Shown here: in pieces, positions 9,043 through 16,826 of the stretch
How the letters are laid out: each line of letters starts with the position of its first letter
How positions within the stretch are numbered: position 1 is the stretch's first letter
NCBI RefSeq assembly: GCF_004347735.1
Contig: NZ_SLTI01000042.1
Location: 124,001 to 188,000 of the forward strand
Reading direction: 5' to 3'
Length of the DNA: 64,000 nucleotides
Source: Sulfuricurvum sp. IAE1
GTDB lineage: Bacteria; Campylobacterota; Campylobacteria; Campylobacterales; Sulfurimonadaceae
The notes under the pieces: generated by a model
What the model was told of the DNA's origin: nothing
Seen by the model: the letters and a program-made list of their open reading frames with translations, nothing else
The model's database searches: none
Program-made: the position numbers and the translations under genes

Positions 9043-9117
9043 GCCCCCGCAACACACCCAGAGCGAGGCCGCTCGCCGCAGGGTGAAGCGGCCGGTTAAG
9101 CGACTTGTTGCGGGGGC
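9043..9117 (+). ncRNA. Structured GC-rich element with 12-bp inverted repeat ends; candidate small RNA or complex terminator
   Basis: GCCCCCGCAACA (9043-9054) is perfectly complementary to TGTTGCGGGGGC (9106-9117). Inside, GGCCGCT (9067-9073) pairs with AGCGGCC (9087-9093). A pyrimidine-rich, T-rich tract follows on the plus strand, so an RNA made from this strand would end like an intrinsic terminator. It does not match SRP RNA, tmRNA, RNase P or tRNA features that I could check by eye. It could be a small RNA, an elaborate terminator for the upstream lipoprotein gene, or a mobile repeat. Confidence 0.4.
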
Positions 9118-9132
9118 GCTTTTCTTTTCGTT

Positions 9133-9155
9133 CTTTTCTTTTCTAAAAAGAAAAG
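9133..9155 (+). terminator. A/T-rich perfect 10-bp hairpin
   Basis: CTTTTCTTTT and AAAAGAAAAG form a perfect 10-bp stem around the loop CTA, directly after the GC-rich structured element and 41 bases before the parvulin start. It is weak thermodynamically but perfect; it may help end transcription or shape the parvulin leader. Confidence 0.35.
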
Positions 9156-9195
9156 GACAATCCAAGTACAATTCCAAAAAACAAAAGGAGATACT

Positions 9196-9474
9196 ATGGC
9201 TTGGGCAACAGCACGGCACATACTGGTAGCAACCGAAGAGGAGTGCAACGCACTCAAAACACAAATCGAAGAAGGTCTTGATTTCGCGGAAGCGGCGATC
9301 CAAAACTCCCAATGCCCATCAGGACGCAAAGGAGGCGATCTGGGCCGTTTCGGACCGGGGCAGATGGTTCCCGAGTTCGATCGCGCGGTATTCACGGGCG
9401 ATGTGGGCGTCCTCTACGGACCGATCAAAACCCAGTTCGGCTATCACCTCCTCGAGGTAACGGCACGCGGATAA
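9196..9474 (+). CDS. Parvulin-type peptidyl-prolyl cis-trans isomerase (PpiC-like)
   Basis: Single-domain parvulin of 92 residues, the size of E. coli PpiC, with no signal peptide, so probably cytoplasmic. It catalyses cis-trans isomerisation of peptidyl-proline bonds. The family signature is clear: ARHILVATEEE at the N-terminus, CPSGRKGGDLGRFGPGQMV in the centre, and GPIKTQFGYHLLEV at the C-terminus. A strong AAAGGAG ribosome binding site precedes the ATG. A GNAT-like gene follows after ten bases and may be co-transcribed. Confidence 0.93.
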   Translation: MAWATARHILVATEEECNALKTQIEEGLDFAEAAIQNSQCPSGRKGGDLGRFGPGQMVPEFDRAVFTGDVGVLYGPIKTQFGYHLLEVTARG

Positions 9475-9484
9475 GCGGGTAACG

Positions 9485-9967
9485 TTGCAGATCATCCCCG
9501 TAACCGAAAACAATCTCCCCATCTACCATAACCTTGCCCAGTGCTACGAGGCGGAATTTTCGCCCCTCACGGGCAAGAAACCCGACGCTTCCGGGCTCTT
9601 TGCTCTCGATACCCTGATCGGAGGGAATATCCTGGGCTATCTTCTCTACATCGACGACACCCCGGCCGGTCTGGCCGCTATTGCCCGAAAAGAGAATGCC
9701 AGTTTTGAAGTATGCGAATTTTACGTCGTCCCCGTGTTCCGTAAAAATGAAGCGGGTATGCGTTTCGCCCACGCGATCTGGGAACGCCATAACGGAACGT
9801 GGGAGATCAAACAGATCTCAGGAGCCGACTACGCCACCGCGTTCTGGCGCAAAACCATAGAGCGGTTCGGCGATACCCCCTTTTGCGAAGAGCGCTACGA
9901 CGATCACTACTGGGGAACCGTCACCCGCCAGACGTTCACGGCACGATGCCAGCCTACAGCCCCGTAA
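9485..9967 (+). CDS. GNAT-family N-acetyltransferase-like protein
   Basis: A 160-residue protein with the GNAT acetyl-CoA-binding fold as far as sequence shows: ILGYLLYIDDTPAGLAAIARK (shown in part: GYLLYIDDTPAGLA) forms the central strands, followed by EFYVVPVFRKNEAGMRFAHAI, corresponding to the beta4 and pyrophosphate-loop helix region. The substrate is unknown. The start is TTG, ten bases after the parvulin stop. The 3' end overlaps by 14 bases the end of the convergent S24-like gene. Confidence 0.75.
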   Translation: MQIIPVTENNLPIYHNLAQCYEAEFSPLTGKKPDASGLFALDTLIGGNILGYLLYIDDTPAGLAAIARKENASFEVCEFYVVPVFRKNEAGMRFAHAIWERHNGTWEIKQISGADYATAFWRKTIERFGDTPFCEERYDDHYWGTVTRQTFTARCQPTAP

Positions 9968-10334
9968 ACGTCAGCAACGCTTTGGCAACGATCCTTACTT
10001 CGGGACGGGGATAGACCAGATGCTCGTACCCATCGTTGATGGAAACGAAATACTCTCCCCCCTCGATCACCGCAGCTTTTTTGATCCACATGCGGTTGTC
10101 TTTGTAGACTAAAAAAATCGATCCGTTTTCAAACTCTTTTTGGGACAGGTCGGAGACGACGAGCGCATCGTGCCCGATCAGGGGCTCCATGGACTGTCCT
10201 TCCACGCGGATCACGAACAATGACTCCGGTGCATAGGGGCGCTTGATGAGGGATGATGAAAACACCAGTTCGTGTTTTCGGCGTTCCCCGTCGACGTGTT
10301 CGAAATAATCGAGTTTTACGGTATCGTTTGACAC
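9954..10334 (-). CDS. Stand-alone S24 (LexA/CI-type) peptidase-like protein without HTH domain
   Basis: A 126-residue protein that contains only the S24 signal-peptidase-like fold found at the C-terminus of LexA, UmuD and phage repressors. The nucleophile motif is visible as FVIRVEGQSMEPLI near residue 45, and the lysine general base is probably in RMWIKKAAVI. The N-terminal helix-turn-helix of a repressor is missing, and there is no clear Ala-Gly cleavage site, so it is not a LexA. It lies two bases after a degenerate GGDEF-like gene, apparently in one operon. Its role is unknown. Confidence 0.75.
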   Translation of the reverse strand: MSNDTVKLDYFEHVDGERRKHELVFSSSLIKRPYAPESLFVIRVEGQSMEPLIGHDALVVSDLSQKEFENGSIFLVYKDNRMWIKKAAVIEGGEYFVSINDGYEHLVYPRPEVRIVAKALLTFTGL

Positions 10335-10336
10335 CC

Positions 10337-10750
10337 CTATCCCCTCCGCTGAAACTCGTCGATGATCTGGGCCTGCGGATTTTGGTGGATGTAGCGGTTC
10401 GCCTCGATGGCGCGTTCGCAGACCGACTCGATGGTGTCGCCCTTGTTGAGGGTGACTAGGGAGCCTTTGAGATCGAACTGGGGATAACGGTTGATAAGCT
10501 TTTCAAGGGCGCACCGCGCACCCGTCGGATCGACGAACGTAAACAAAACGGCGACGTAGTGTTCGTTGAGCCGTTTGGAGACGTCGCTGTGGCGGATGTT
10601 CTCGGTCAGATGGGCTTTGTCGATGTCGTACTCGTCACACGCGATGAGGGCGAAGCTGGCTTCGATGCCATAGCGTTCGTGCACGTACAGGGACATTTTC
10701 AGGTCCTGCTCGAACGCCAGTTTTAAATCGGTGATAGTCAACTCTTTCAT
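10337..10750 (-). CDS. Degenerate GGDEF-like protein
   Basis: A 137-residue protein not matching any named family I can be sure of. The pattern resembles the nucleotide-cyclase fold of diguanylate cyclases: an opening strand (ASFALIACDEYDIDK), a strand and turn where GGDEF would lie (LNEHYVAVLFTFVD), and the closing segment SLVTLNKGDTIESVCERAIEANRYI, which mirrors the usual SxGVA...GDTxEELxxRADxALY. The GGDEF residues themselves are absent, so catalysis is not expected. It is next to both an S24-like gene and a true diguanylate cyclase. The fold assignment is an inference from pattern only. Confidence 0.55.
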   Translation of the reverse strand: MKELTITDLKLAFEQDLKMSLYVHERYGIEASFALIACDEYDIDKAHLTENIRHSDVSKRLNEHYVAVLFTFVDPTGARCALEKLINRYPQFDLKGSLVTLNKGDTIESVCERAIEANRYIHQNPQAQIIDEFQRRG

Positions 10751-10802
10751 CTCTTGCCTTGTTCGCTCTATTTATAACCCGTATTTTAGCGATTTTTTCG
10801 GC

Positions 10803-11921
10803 TTATCCCAGACGCGTTTGATTTCGTCCCCCTTCTTTCGCCGCATAGAGTGCTTCGTCGGCTCTTTGGACGATCTTTTCGATCGTATCGCCGGGAGCGT
10901 ATTCGGCGACACCGGCGCTGATGAGGACCCGGCAGGCGGGTGAAAAATCGCTCTCTTCGATGTGGCGGCGGAGGTGTTCGGCAACTCCGAACGCCTGTTC
11001 TCCTCCCGTTTCGGGGAGGAGGATCAAAAATTCCTCCCCTCCCCAACGCCCCGTCCGGTCGACCGAACGGACCGATTCGCTCATGATCTGCGCCAGTTTC
11101 TGGATCACATGGTCGCCGACGTTGTGGCCGCAGGTGTCGTTAATCTCCTTGAAATGGTCGATGTCGAGCAGAATGATCGAAAAAGTCCCCCCGTAGCGTC
11201 TGACCCTCTCAATCTCTTCAAGGCAATACGCCTCGATCTTCATCCGGTTGTAGAGACCGCTGAGCTTGTCGGTCGTGGCGAGATATTCGAGTTCCCGCGA
11301 ATCGAGAAAAATCTGCTTGCTTTTTTTATCAAGGATCAGCGCGCTGAGGATGCCGAACGATACCGCCGCGACGATCCAGAGCGAATGGATGCAGAGCACT
11401 TCGAAAGGGATCCCCAGATAGAGCTCGTATGCCAGATGGGCCGCGATGGTGACCGAGGCACTGGCCAGCGCAAAGGGGAGCCGCAGCCCCGAAATCGCGA
11501 ACATCCAGATGATGCTCAGCGACACTTCGGGGGTATAGATCTCGGCAAGATAGGGCGAAACCGGATAAAGGATGCCGTAGAGGTAGAGGTTCCCAAGATT
11601 CGCTATAACGGGGGAGAGAGCGAGGATCACTACCGTGACGCGGTAAAGTTTTTTGACGTACGTCATCGCGCTGATCACAAACAGGAGCGGCGGGAGAACG
11701 TAAAGGTGCATCAACGTCCCAAAAGGGAGGGCGTATGCGGGCAGCAGCATACCGTCGATAAACGAAAAAACGATATACAGCAACCCTGTCAGAAAGGTGA
11801 TGGAGCGGATCTGAAGCGTCCGGGAAGGACGGTCCCACTCCTCGAAAGCTCTGCGCTGTTCGGACGAGGCATCGTAGAGGGGGTCCAAAACGGGCATCAC
11901 GATACGGCCTGCACGCACCAT
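10803..11921 (-). CDS. Membrane-bound diguanylate cyclase (GGDEF)
   Basis: Synthesises cyclic di-GMP from two GTP. About six transmembrane helices (an integral-membrane sensor) precede a C-terminal GGDEF domain: DKLSGLYNRMKIEAY, the metal site LLDIDHFKEINDTCGHNVGD, and the active site GRWGGEEF. An RxxD product-inhibition site (RSVD) lies five residues before GGEEF, so feedback by c-di-GMP is likely. The start was placed at MVRAGRIVMP because GGGAGGT lies just upstream; a TACAAT box at 11951-11956 (minus) would fall inside a longer reading frame, which supports the shorter protein (372 aa). Confidence 0.92.
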   Translation of the reverse strand: MVRAGRIVMPVLDPLYDASSEQRRAFEEWDRPSRTLQIRSITFLTGLLYIVFSFIDGMLLPAYALPFGTLMHLYVLPPLLFVISAMTYVKKLYRVTVVILALSPVIANLGNLYLYGILYPVSPYLAEIYTPEVSLSIIWMFAISGLRLPFALASASVTIAAHLAYELYLGIPFEVLCIHSLWIVAAVSFGILSALILDKKSKQIFLDSRELEYLATTDKLSGLYNRMKIEAYCLEEIERVRRYGGTFSIILLDIDHFKEINDTCGHNVGDHVIQKLAQIMSESVRSVDRTGRWGGEEFLILLPETGGEQAFGVAEHLRRHIEESDFSPACRVLISAGVAEYAPGDTIEKIVQRADEALYAAKEGGRNQTRLG

Positions 11922-11950
11922 TGCACCTCCCTTTCCGACGAATTTGACAG

Positions 11951-11956
11951 ATTGTA
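11951..11956 (-). promoter_or_regulatory. Putative -10 box of the diguanylate cyclase gene
   Basis: TACAAT on the minus strand, 30 bases before the start chosen for the cyclase. No convincing -35 is visible, as usual for Campylobacterota promoters. Confidence 0.4.
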
Positions 11957-12023
11957 CCATGTTCCGCTCAAGATTTTTTCCGCTTGGCCGATATGGATGG
12001 TTCAATTTCGAACAAGTGCTACC

Positions 12024-12224
12024 ATGAGAACAACCAAACTTTTTGCCCGTTTTATCACCTTTTTCCTATTGCTCCTTTTCGGCATGGCCATCGGAGCCAA
12101 AAGCGGAGGCCTCGATACCTTCCGCTTCACCCTTCTCATCCTCGTCCTCAGCGGCCTCAGTTTTCTGCACATCAAGACGATGCGCAAAAAATTTGCACGC
12201 TTCAACACCTCCACGCTGGGCTGA
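12024..12224 (+). CDS. Small two-helix membrane protein
   Basis: A 66-residue open frame with two hydrophobic segments (FITFFLLLLFGMAIGA and FTLLILVLSGLSFL) separated by a short polar turn and ending in a basic tail (KTMRKKFARF). It starts just outside the divergent diguanylate cyclase gene and ends 14 bases before the end of the convergent sensor-like gene. No strong ribosome binding site is visible. No family recognised; the membrane pattern and filling of the gap support it as a real gene. Confidence 0.55.
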   Translation: MRTTKLFARFITFFLLLLFGMAIGAKSGGLDTFRFTLLILVLSGLSFLHIKTMRKKFARFNTSTLG

Positions 12225-12237
12225 AACGTCCCGAACG

Positions 12238-13107
12238 CTATTCTTTGGCTTCGGCTTTTTTACGGCTGACGAAGGTAAGGATCGCCATCGATACGATCAG
12301 TATCCCGACCCCGCTGAGCAGGTAGAGGGCGTAGTTCATCTGGCCGATGTCGTTGATCGCGACTTTGAACACCACCATCAGCGATTCGATCGAGAGGGCG
12401 ATGATGATCGAGGTGAGAAACTTCGTCAGCGTCGCGTATTCGTTCCCCTCTTCGAGGGTGAGGGAGCGGAAAAAGACCTCTTTTTCGAGGATCGTTTTGG
12501 CCAGATCGTAGATCGCGATCGCCAGCGTGATCCCGATGATCGATTTAAAGACGTGCTGGAGCATCTCGTCGCCGAACGATGAAAGGGCCTTGACGAACCC
12601 GATCAGGCCGTACACACCCAAAAAGAGGGCAAGCAGCACCAGACCGCCGCCGAGCATCGCGTAAACCCACACCGACAGCTTCGAAATGAGCCGGTCGCTG
12701 TCAATGAGATGCATCTTGGTCATAACCGATACGAGGTCAAGGTCGAATACGACGACCGTTCCATCGGCGAAACGCCGTGCGACCGACACCTTTGGCTGGC
12801 CTGAATGGGCGCAGATGTAGGGGTTCGAAACGTAGTTACCGTGCTCGTCGAAACGGATGCGGTTGATGAAATACCCCTTGTCGGCCCCCTGCATCGACGC
12901 ATCGTGGCCGTTGCGGCGCCATGTCGGGGTGATCTGCATCCCCTGTGCGTCGATCACGTAGAGGTCGCTCAGGCAGGGGAGATTTTTGAACGTCGCGCGC
13001 ACCTGCGACTCATCGAACTGCGCATAAGGTTTGTCACTGATGGTGGTCAGCAAAAAAGCCTCCACCGTTTCGCGGTTGGTGCGGTAAATCTGCATCATTT
13101 GTTTCAT
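12238..13107 (-). CDS. Sensor-like membrane protein with Cache/PDC-type domain
   Basis: A 289-residue protein. The N-terminal half resembles a PDC/Cache extracytoplasmic sensor: LPCLSDLYVIDAQGMQITPTW, then DKGYFINRIRFDEHGNYVSNPYICAHSGQPKVSVARRF (key residues GYF...PYI...G...V), a pattern typical of small-molecule sensing domains. The C-terminal half has four hydrophobic helices (about residues 147-168, 186-205, 230-250, 260-282) and ends basic. No output domain (HAMP, kinase, GGDEF) is present. Similar proteins in this phylum are often labelled general glycosylation pathway proteins, which I cannot support from the sequence. Position next to c-di-GMP genes suggests signalling. Confidence 0.7.
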   Translation of the reverse strand: MKQMMQIYRTNRETVEAFLLTTISDKPYAQFDESQVRATFKNLPCLSDLYVIDAQGMQITPTWRRNGHDASMQGADKGYFINRIRFDEHGNYVSNPYICAHSGQPKVSVARRFADGTVVVFDLDLVSVMTKMHLIDSDRLISKLSVWVYAMLGGGLVLLALFLGVYGLIGFVKALSSFGDEMLQHVFKSIIGITLAIAIYDLAKTILEKEVFFRSLTLEEGNEYATLTKFLTSIIIALSIESLMVVFKVAINDIGQMNYALYLLSGVGILIVSMAILTFVSRKKAEAKE

Positions 13108-13139
13108 AATGGGGCTGTCCTGGTCTGTTAATGAGGTTT

Positions 13140-13145
13140 ATTATA
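13140..13145 (-). promoter_or_regulatory. Putative -10 box of the Cache-like gene
   Basis: TATAAT on the minus strand, 33 bases before the gene start, in the short divergent region shared with the next plus-strand gene. Confidence 0.45.
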
Positions 13146-13196
13146 GTCAAAACCCCCTTTTCACAGTAAAATTTCAATCATCGCAAGGAAATTATC

Positions 13197-13766
13197 ATGT
13201 TCAGACAACCGATTGTGTCCCTTTTTGCTACGTTTGCCCTCGCAAGTGCTTCCCATGCCGCCGAAAACACGACCGCGTGGGAACTCTTCGGATGGATGGA
13301 AGAGACCCTGGTGGGCGAATGGAAACTCTCCCCCGACCAGGCCGGAAGCGAATCGTACAAACACAAAGCGGTCCTTCCCCTCGTCGGGACCGAAGCGACG
13401 GCGATGGCGTTCAAACTCATCGGGGGAGAGGTGACGATCCAGGAGGATTTGCTGCCGGGGACCGCCAAGCAGATGGTGAGCATGTACCACTGCAAGGACA
13501 TTGCCTGCACGAACCTCAAGGCGACCCACTACTGCTCCAAACAAAACCAGCCCGAGTTCCTGGCCAACCTCCGCGAAAGCACCCCGAAACGGATCGTGTT
13601 CGAGTGCGACATGAGCACCGAGCTGTGCAACTCCGACGAAGACCATATCCACCGGATCGTCCACGAGCTGAGCGAAGACGGCAGACATCTCAAAAGCTCC
13701 TATTTCGCGTGGAAAGACAAAAAACTCCATACGACCCACTCGATTTACCATTTCGACCGCAAATGA
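13197..13766 (+). CDS. Periplasmic protein of unknown function
   Basis: A 189-residue protein with a clear Sec signal peptide (VSLFATFALASASHAAE, cleavage after AHA-type SHA). The mature part begins TTAWELFGWMEETLVGEWKLSPDQAG, a pattern seen in proteins that measure or bind small molecules but not diagnostic here. Six cysteines, grouped as YHCKDIACTNLKATHYC and ECDMSTELC, probably form disulfides. The stop overlaps the start of the MtfA-type peptidase (ATGA), so the two are translationally coupled. Function unknown. Confidence 0.72.
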   Translation: MFRQPIVSLFATFALASASHAAENTTAWELFGWMEETLVGEWKLSPDQAGSESYKHKAVLPLVGTEATAMAFKLIGGEVTIQEDLLPGTAKQMVSMYHCKDIACTNLKATHYCSKQNQPEFLANLRESTPKRIVFECDMSTELCNSDEDHIHRIVHELSEDGRHLKSSYFAWKDKKLHTTHSIYHFDRK

Positions 13767-14623
13767 ATTATTACGGCGCCCTGTTCTGGATCGTAGCGCT
13801 CCTGGGCGCGACGGCATACGCCGTCTATACCCTCTATCGTCTGCGCAAACACAGGGAACTCTCCCGGATCGACGCCCTCGCGTTTCCCGCCGAATACGAA
13901 ACGCTCCTCGCCTCCACTCCCCATTTCCCGAAGCTCGCAGAAAGCGACAAAGAGGAGATGCGCCGCAGGATACTCCGTTTTATCCACACCAAGGATTTTG
14001 TCGGGATCGGGATTAGCGTCAACGACGAAATGCGGGTTCTCATCGCGTTTTACGCTTCGTTGCTGCTCATCCGTAAAAACGCCCCCCTCCCCTATCCCCA
14101 TCTCTCGACGATCCTCATCTATCCCGATTCGGTGCTCATCGAGCAAAACCGCAACGACGGCGGGGTGGTCACGAGCGAAGAGGTCGCCATCGACGGCCAG
14201 TCGGCTGAGGGTACCGTCGTCATCACGTGGGACGCGGCGCGCGCCGAAGCGCTGGAAATGGGGGATTACAACCTGATCCTCCACGAATTCGCCCACGAGA
14301 TCGATTTCATGAACGGCGAAATCGACGGTATCCCCCCGATGGACGAAGAACATTACGATGCGTGGACGGAGGTATTCGACCGCGAGTTCGACACTCTCGA
14401 CGCTCTCGTACGGGACAACGCGGAACTGGGAAAATACGAGCTGTTCGGAGCCGACGCCGCACTGGATGAAGCGGAGTTTTTCGCCGTGGCGACGGAGCGG
14501 TTTTTCGGTGCGGGGGAGGATTTCAAAGAGGACTTCGCAGAGCTGTATGAGCGGCTGCGCACCTTTTACGGGATCGATACGGCCGAACTGTTTGCGCACG
14601 GCTATGGGGAGCCGATCGGTTAA
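13763..14623 (+). CDS. MtfA/YeeI-family zinc peptidase
   Basis: A 286-residue protein with one N-terminal transmembrane helix (ALFWIVALLGATAYAVYTLY) followed by an MtfA-type gluzincin domain. The metal-binding helix ILHEFAHEIDFMNG carries HExxH (seen as HEFAH) with a downstream glutamate in EAEFFAVATERFF as the likely third ligand. E. coli MtfA is a cytosolic aminopeptidase-like enzyme that interacts with the Mlc regulator; no Mlc homologue is in the window, so the target is unknown. Translation is coupled to the upstream periplasmic protein gene. Confidence 0.88.
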   Translation: MNYYGALFWIVALLGATAYAVYTLYRLRKHRELSRIDALAFPAEYETLLASTPHFPKLAESDKEEMRRRILRFIHTKDFVGIGISVNDEMRVLIAFYASLLLIRKNAPLPYPHLSTILIYPDSVLIEQNRNDGGVVTSEEVAIDGQSAEGTVVITWDAARAEALEMGDYNLILHEFAHEIDFMNGEIDGIPPMDEEHYDAWTEVFDREFDTLDALVRDNAELGKYELFGADAALDEAEFFAVATERFFGAGEDFKEDFAELYERLRTFYGIDTAELFAHGYGEPIG

Positions 14624-14645
14624 GAAAACTTTATGTCCCCGGGAG

Positions 14646-14651
14646 TATAAT
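14646..14651 (+). promoter_or_regulatory. -10 box of the lipoprotein gene
   Basis: TATAAT, 60 bases before the lipoprotein start; a good AAAGGAGA ribosome binding site follows. No clear -35. Confidence 0.5.
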
Positions 14652-14711
14652 CATTCAATCCCCGCTGCTTCACCTTTCGACCGTCTCATTCGATACAAAG
14701 GAGATTTCAGT

Positions 14712-15524
14712 ATGCTCACTTCCCCTTTTTTTCGGCGATCGCCGAAGGGTTCTCCCCTCCGTTTTCCTCTTGCATGCGCACTTCTCGTGCTCGGGATCAG
14801 CGGATGTGCCGAAGTTTTCCCCGCCTACGATTTCGGCACCAAAAGCATCGTCAGCCCCTCGGCAACGACGAAAGCGAAAATGATCCCCCTGGAAAACCCG
14901 ATGCCCGTCCGGACGATCGAAACGTACGATCCCGTCCTCAAGAAACGGGTCGAAACGGATGTTTTATCCCTGAGTTCGGCGGAGATACGCAAACGTCTCA
15001 CCAGTACCGAAACGATTGTGACCATCGAAAAACGGGACAAATCGGGCTCTTTGAGCTATTTCGGTTCGGGAGGGAAAGTCTCGCGCGGAAGCTACAAGGT
15101 GACGTTCGACTACGTCAACTACACGACCCAGAACCTTTCGTTCAACGGTTCGGGCAAAACGTCCGCACTGGGGAGAATCGGGGTGGGGCTGCGGATCATC
15201 GCCGATCTGGAAACCTCCGCAGACGGCGTCGACCTGAGCGGCCTGCTCCCGATCGGGCTGGCGGCACAGGATGAAAAAGTGACGGGGCGTCTGAGTTTTC
15301 TTGTCTACGGCATCAGCAACGACAAGGTGGCGATGTCGGTCCCGTCCCAGTCGATTCTCGACGTCAGCTCGATCCAGAAGTCGTTCGAAGCGGCCGCAGC
15401 GGTACGGGTGTTGTTCGGGCTCGAAGAGACGCAGCTCGAACCTTACCTGATCGGCATCGCCGACGTCGTCCCCTCAGTCGCATACGACGCGATGCAGGCG
15501 GGGACGCTGAAACTGCTCTATTAG
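14712..15524 (+). CDS. Putative lipoprotein of unknown function
   Basis: A 270-residue protein with an N-terminal lipoprotein signal (FPLACALLVLGISGC; lipid anchor at the Cys of the SGC box). The mature protein looks mainly beta-stranded and has no motif I recognise. The ATG follows AAAGGAGAT and lies 60 bases after a TATAAT box; reading frames beginning further upstream are inside the MtfA gene and are not credible. It stands between the MtfA-type peptidase gene and a convergent small membrane protein gene. Confidence 0.7.
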   Translation: MLTSPFFRRSPKGSPLRFPLACALLVLGISGCAEVFPAYDFGTKSIVSPSATTKAKMIPLENPMPVRTIETYDPVLKKRVETDVLSLSSAEIRKRLTSTETIVTIEKRDKSGSLSYFGSGGKVSRGSYKVTFDYVNYTTQNLSFNGSGKTSALGRIGVGLRIIADLETSADGVDLSGLLPIGLAAQDEKVTGRLSFLVYGISNDKVAMSVPSQSILDVSSIQKSFEAAAAVRVLFGLEETQLEPYLIGIADVVPSVAYDAMQAGTLKLLY

Positions 15525-15531
15525 AGGGCGG

Positions 15532-15843
15532 CTAAAAAAAGAGCCACACCAGCAAGGCGATCCCGATGGCGAGATTCACCCAGCTCCCCCCCTCGCCGAA
15601 GAGCATTACGAGGAGGTCGTAGTATTGGCGTTCAACGGAGGAAGCGGCGTGGGGAAGCTGCGCTTTGGCATACGCCGCGATCTCGCCCCCCCAGATAAAC
15701 GCCACGATTTCGGGGAGGATCAGGAAAACGGCGACCCCCAGAAAGCCCCAGAGCGATTTTTCGGGCTTCATCGAGCACAGGGCGTTACGGGCGGCGGGAT
15801 TTTGCGCTACGGCGCGTGCTTTGGCTTTTAACTTCTCTTTCAT
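15532..15843 (-). CDS. Small membrane protein
   Basis: A 103-residue protein with a basic N-terminus (MKEKLKAKARAVAQNPAAR), and two transmembrane helices (SLWGFLGVAVFLILPEIVAFIW in part, and VNLAIGIALLVWLFF at the extreme C-terminus). Function unknown. It converges with the upstream lipoprotein gene with a 7-base gap and faces a promoter for the deacetylase gene on its other side. Confidence 0.65.
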   Translation of the reverse strand: MKEKLKAKARAVAQNPAARNALCSMKPEKSLWGFLGVAVFLILPEIVAFIWGGEIAAYAKAQLPHAASSVERQYYDLLVMLFGEGGSWVNLAIGIALLVWLFF

Positions 15844-15900
15844 GGGCGTAATTATAGCCGATCGGACCCCGGCGGCCCAAACGGTTCAAGGCCGATGCGC

Positions 15901-15906
15901 TATAAT
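15901..15906 (+). promoter_or_regulatory. -10 box of the polysaccharide deacetylase gene
   Basis: TATAAT, 30 bases before the chosen ATG. It overlaps a longer in-frame extension, which argues that translation begins downstream at 15937. Confidence 0.5.
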
Positions 15907-15936
15907 GCTCTCCTATTTCCAAACCGAAACGGCCCG

Positions 15937-16728
15937 ATGACGACGCGACTCATTTTTCTGCTCACCCTTGTGTTGCAGCTTTTACTCTCTGCCGCCCCCC
16001 GATACGAGATTCGCGGGGACTCGACGATGCTCGATGCCAATATGAGCCTTTTTCTCCGCCAATGGCGCGACTCCACGACCGCCCCCATCCGGGAGGGGAA
16101 CTATACGAACGTACGGCTTTGCGCCGATTGCGGCGACACCAAGACCGTCGCCCTGACCTTCGACGATTCGCCCGATGAAAACACCACGTTCGCGGTCCTC
16201 GACGTCCTCAAACGCTACGGCGTCAAAGCGAGTTTTTTCATGATCGGCGCGCCGATGAACGATCTCAACGCAACCGCCGTCAAACGCGCGCACGACGAGG
16301 GGCACCTGGTGCTCAACCACAGCTTCACCCATCCGCGTCTGAGCACCCTTCCCCCCGATCGCCTGATCGACGAGATCCGATCGGCCGAAACGAAGATCGC
16401 TTCGATCACCGGCCGTTTCCCACGTCTCGTACGTCCCCCCTACGGTTCGATCAACCGATCCGTCGTTGAAACCCTCAACACCGAAGGCTACACCACCGTA
16501 TTGTGGTCTCTAGATTCGCTTGACTGGGCGATCAAAGACCCGCTCGAAATCGAACGCAACGTGATCGCCAACATCCGTCCCGGCGATATCGTCCTGATGC
16601 ACAGTTCCCGTTCCAACGCCGCAACCGCCAAAGCCCTGGGGCCGATCATCGAGCGCCTGCGTTCAATGGGATACCGCTTTGAAACCCTCGACCGCCACCT
16701 GGGAGTTGAAGGCTACCGCGACCGATAG
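15937..16728 (+). CDS. Polysaccharide deacetylase (carbohydrate esterase 4)
   Basis: Exported NodB-domain deacetylase, probably acting on peptidoglycan or an exopolysaccharide in the periplasm. An N-terminal signal (LIFLLTLVLQLLLSAA) precedes the CE4 motifs in order: LTFDDSPDENTT (TFDD, catalytic base and metal Asp), HSFTHPRL (HSxxH metal ligands), RPPYGSIN, and the C-terminal DIVLMHSS (LxH motif). All key residues are present, so it should be active. The start at MTTRLIFLL was favoured over a longer reading because a TATAAT box lies in the longer version. Stands alone. Confidence 0.9.
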   Translation: MTTRLIFLLTLVLQLLLSAAPRYEIRGDSTMLDANMSLFLRQWRDSTTAPIREGNYTNVRLCADCGDTKTVALTFDDSPDENTTFAVLDVLKRYGVKASFFMIGAPMNDLNATAVKRAHDEGHLVLNHSFTHPRLSTLPPDRLIDEIRSAETKIASITGRFPRLVRPPYGSINRSVVETLNTEGYTTVLWSLDSLDWAIKDPLEIERNVIANIRPGDIVLMHSSRSNAATAKALGPIIERLRSMGYRFETLDRHLGVEGYRDR

Positions 16729-16759
16729 CTAAATAAAACCTTACGCTTTTATAATTATT

Positions 16760-16765
16760 TATAAT
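16760..16765 (+). promoter_or_regulatory. -10 box of the periplasmic rhodanese gene
   Basis: TATAAT in an AT-rich stretch 61 bases before the rhodanese start; a second TATAAT-like sequence lies about ten bases upstream. Confidence 0.4.
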
Positions 16766-16826
16766 ACGCTAATCGTGTTAATATTTTTTGCTCTATGATG
16801 ATTCCATCCCATTCAAGGAGTCACTC

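Noticed and set aside
9043-9117. Signal recognition particle RNA
   Set aside because: The inverted-repeat ends suggested it, but the conserved GGAA-type apical loop and the asymmetric AGCAG internal loop are missing on both strands.
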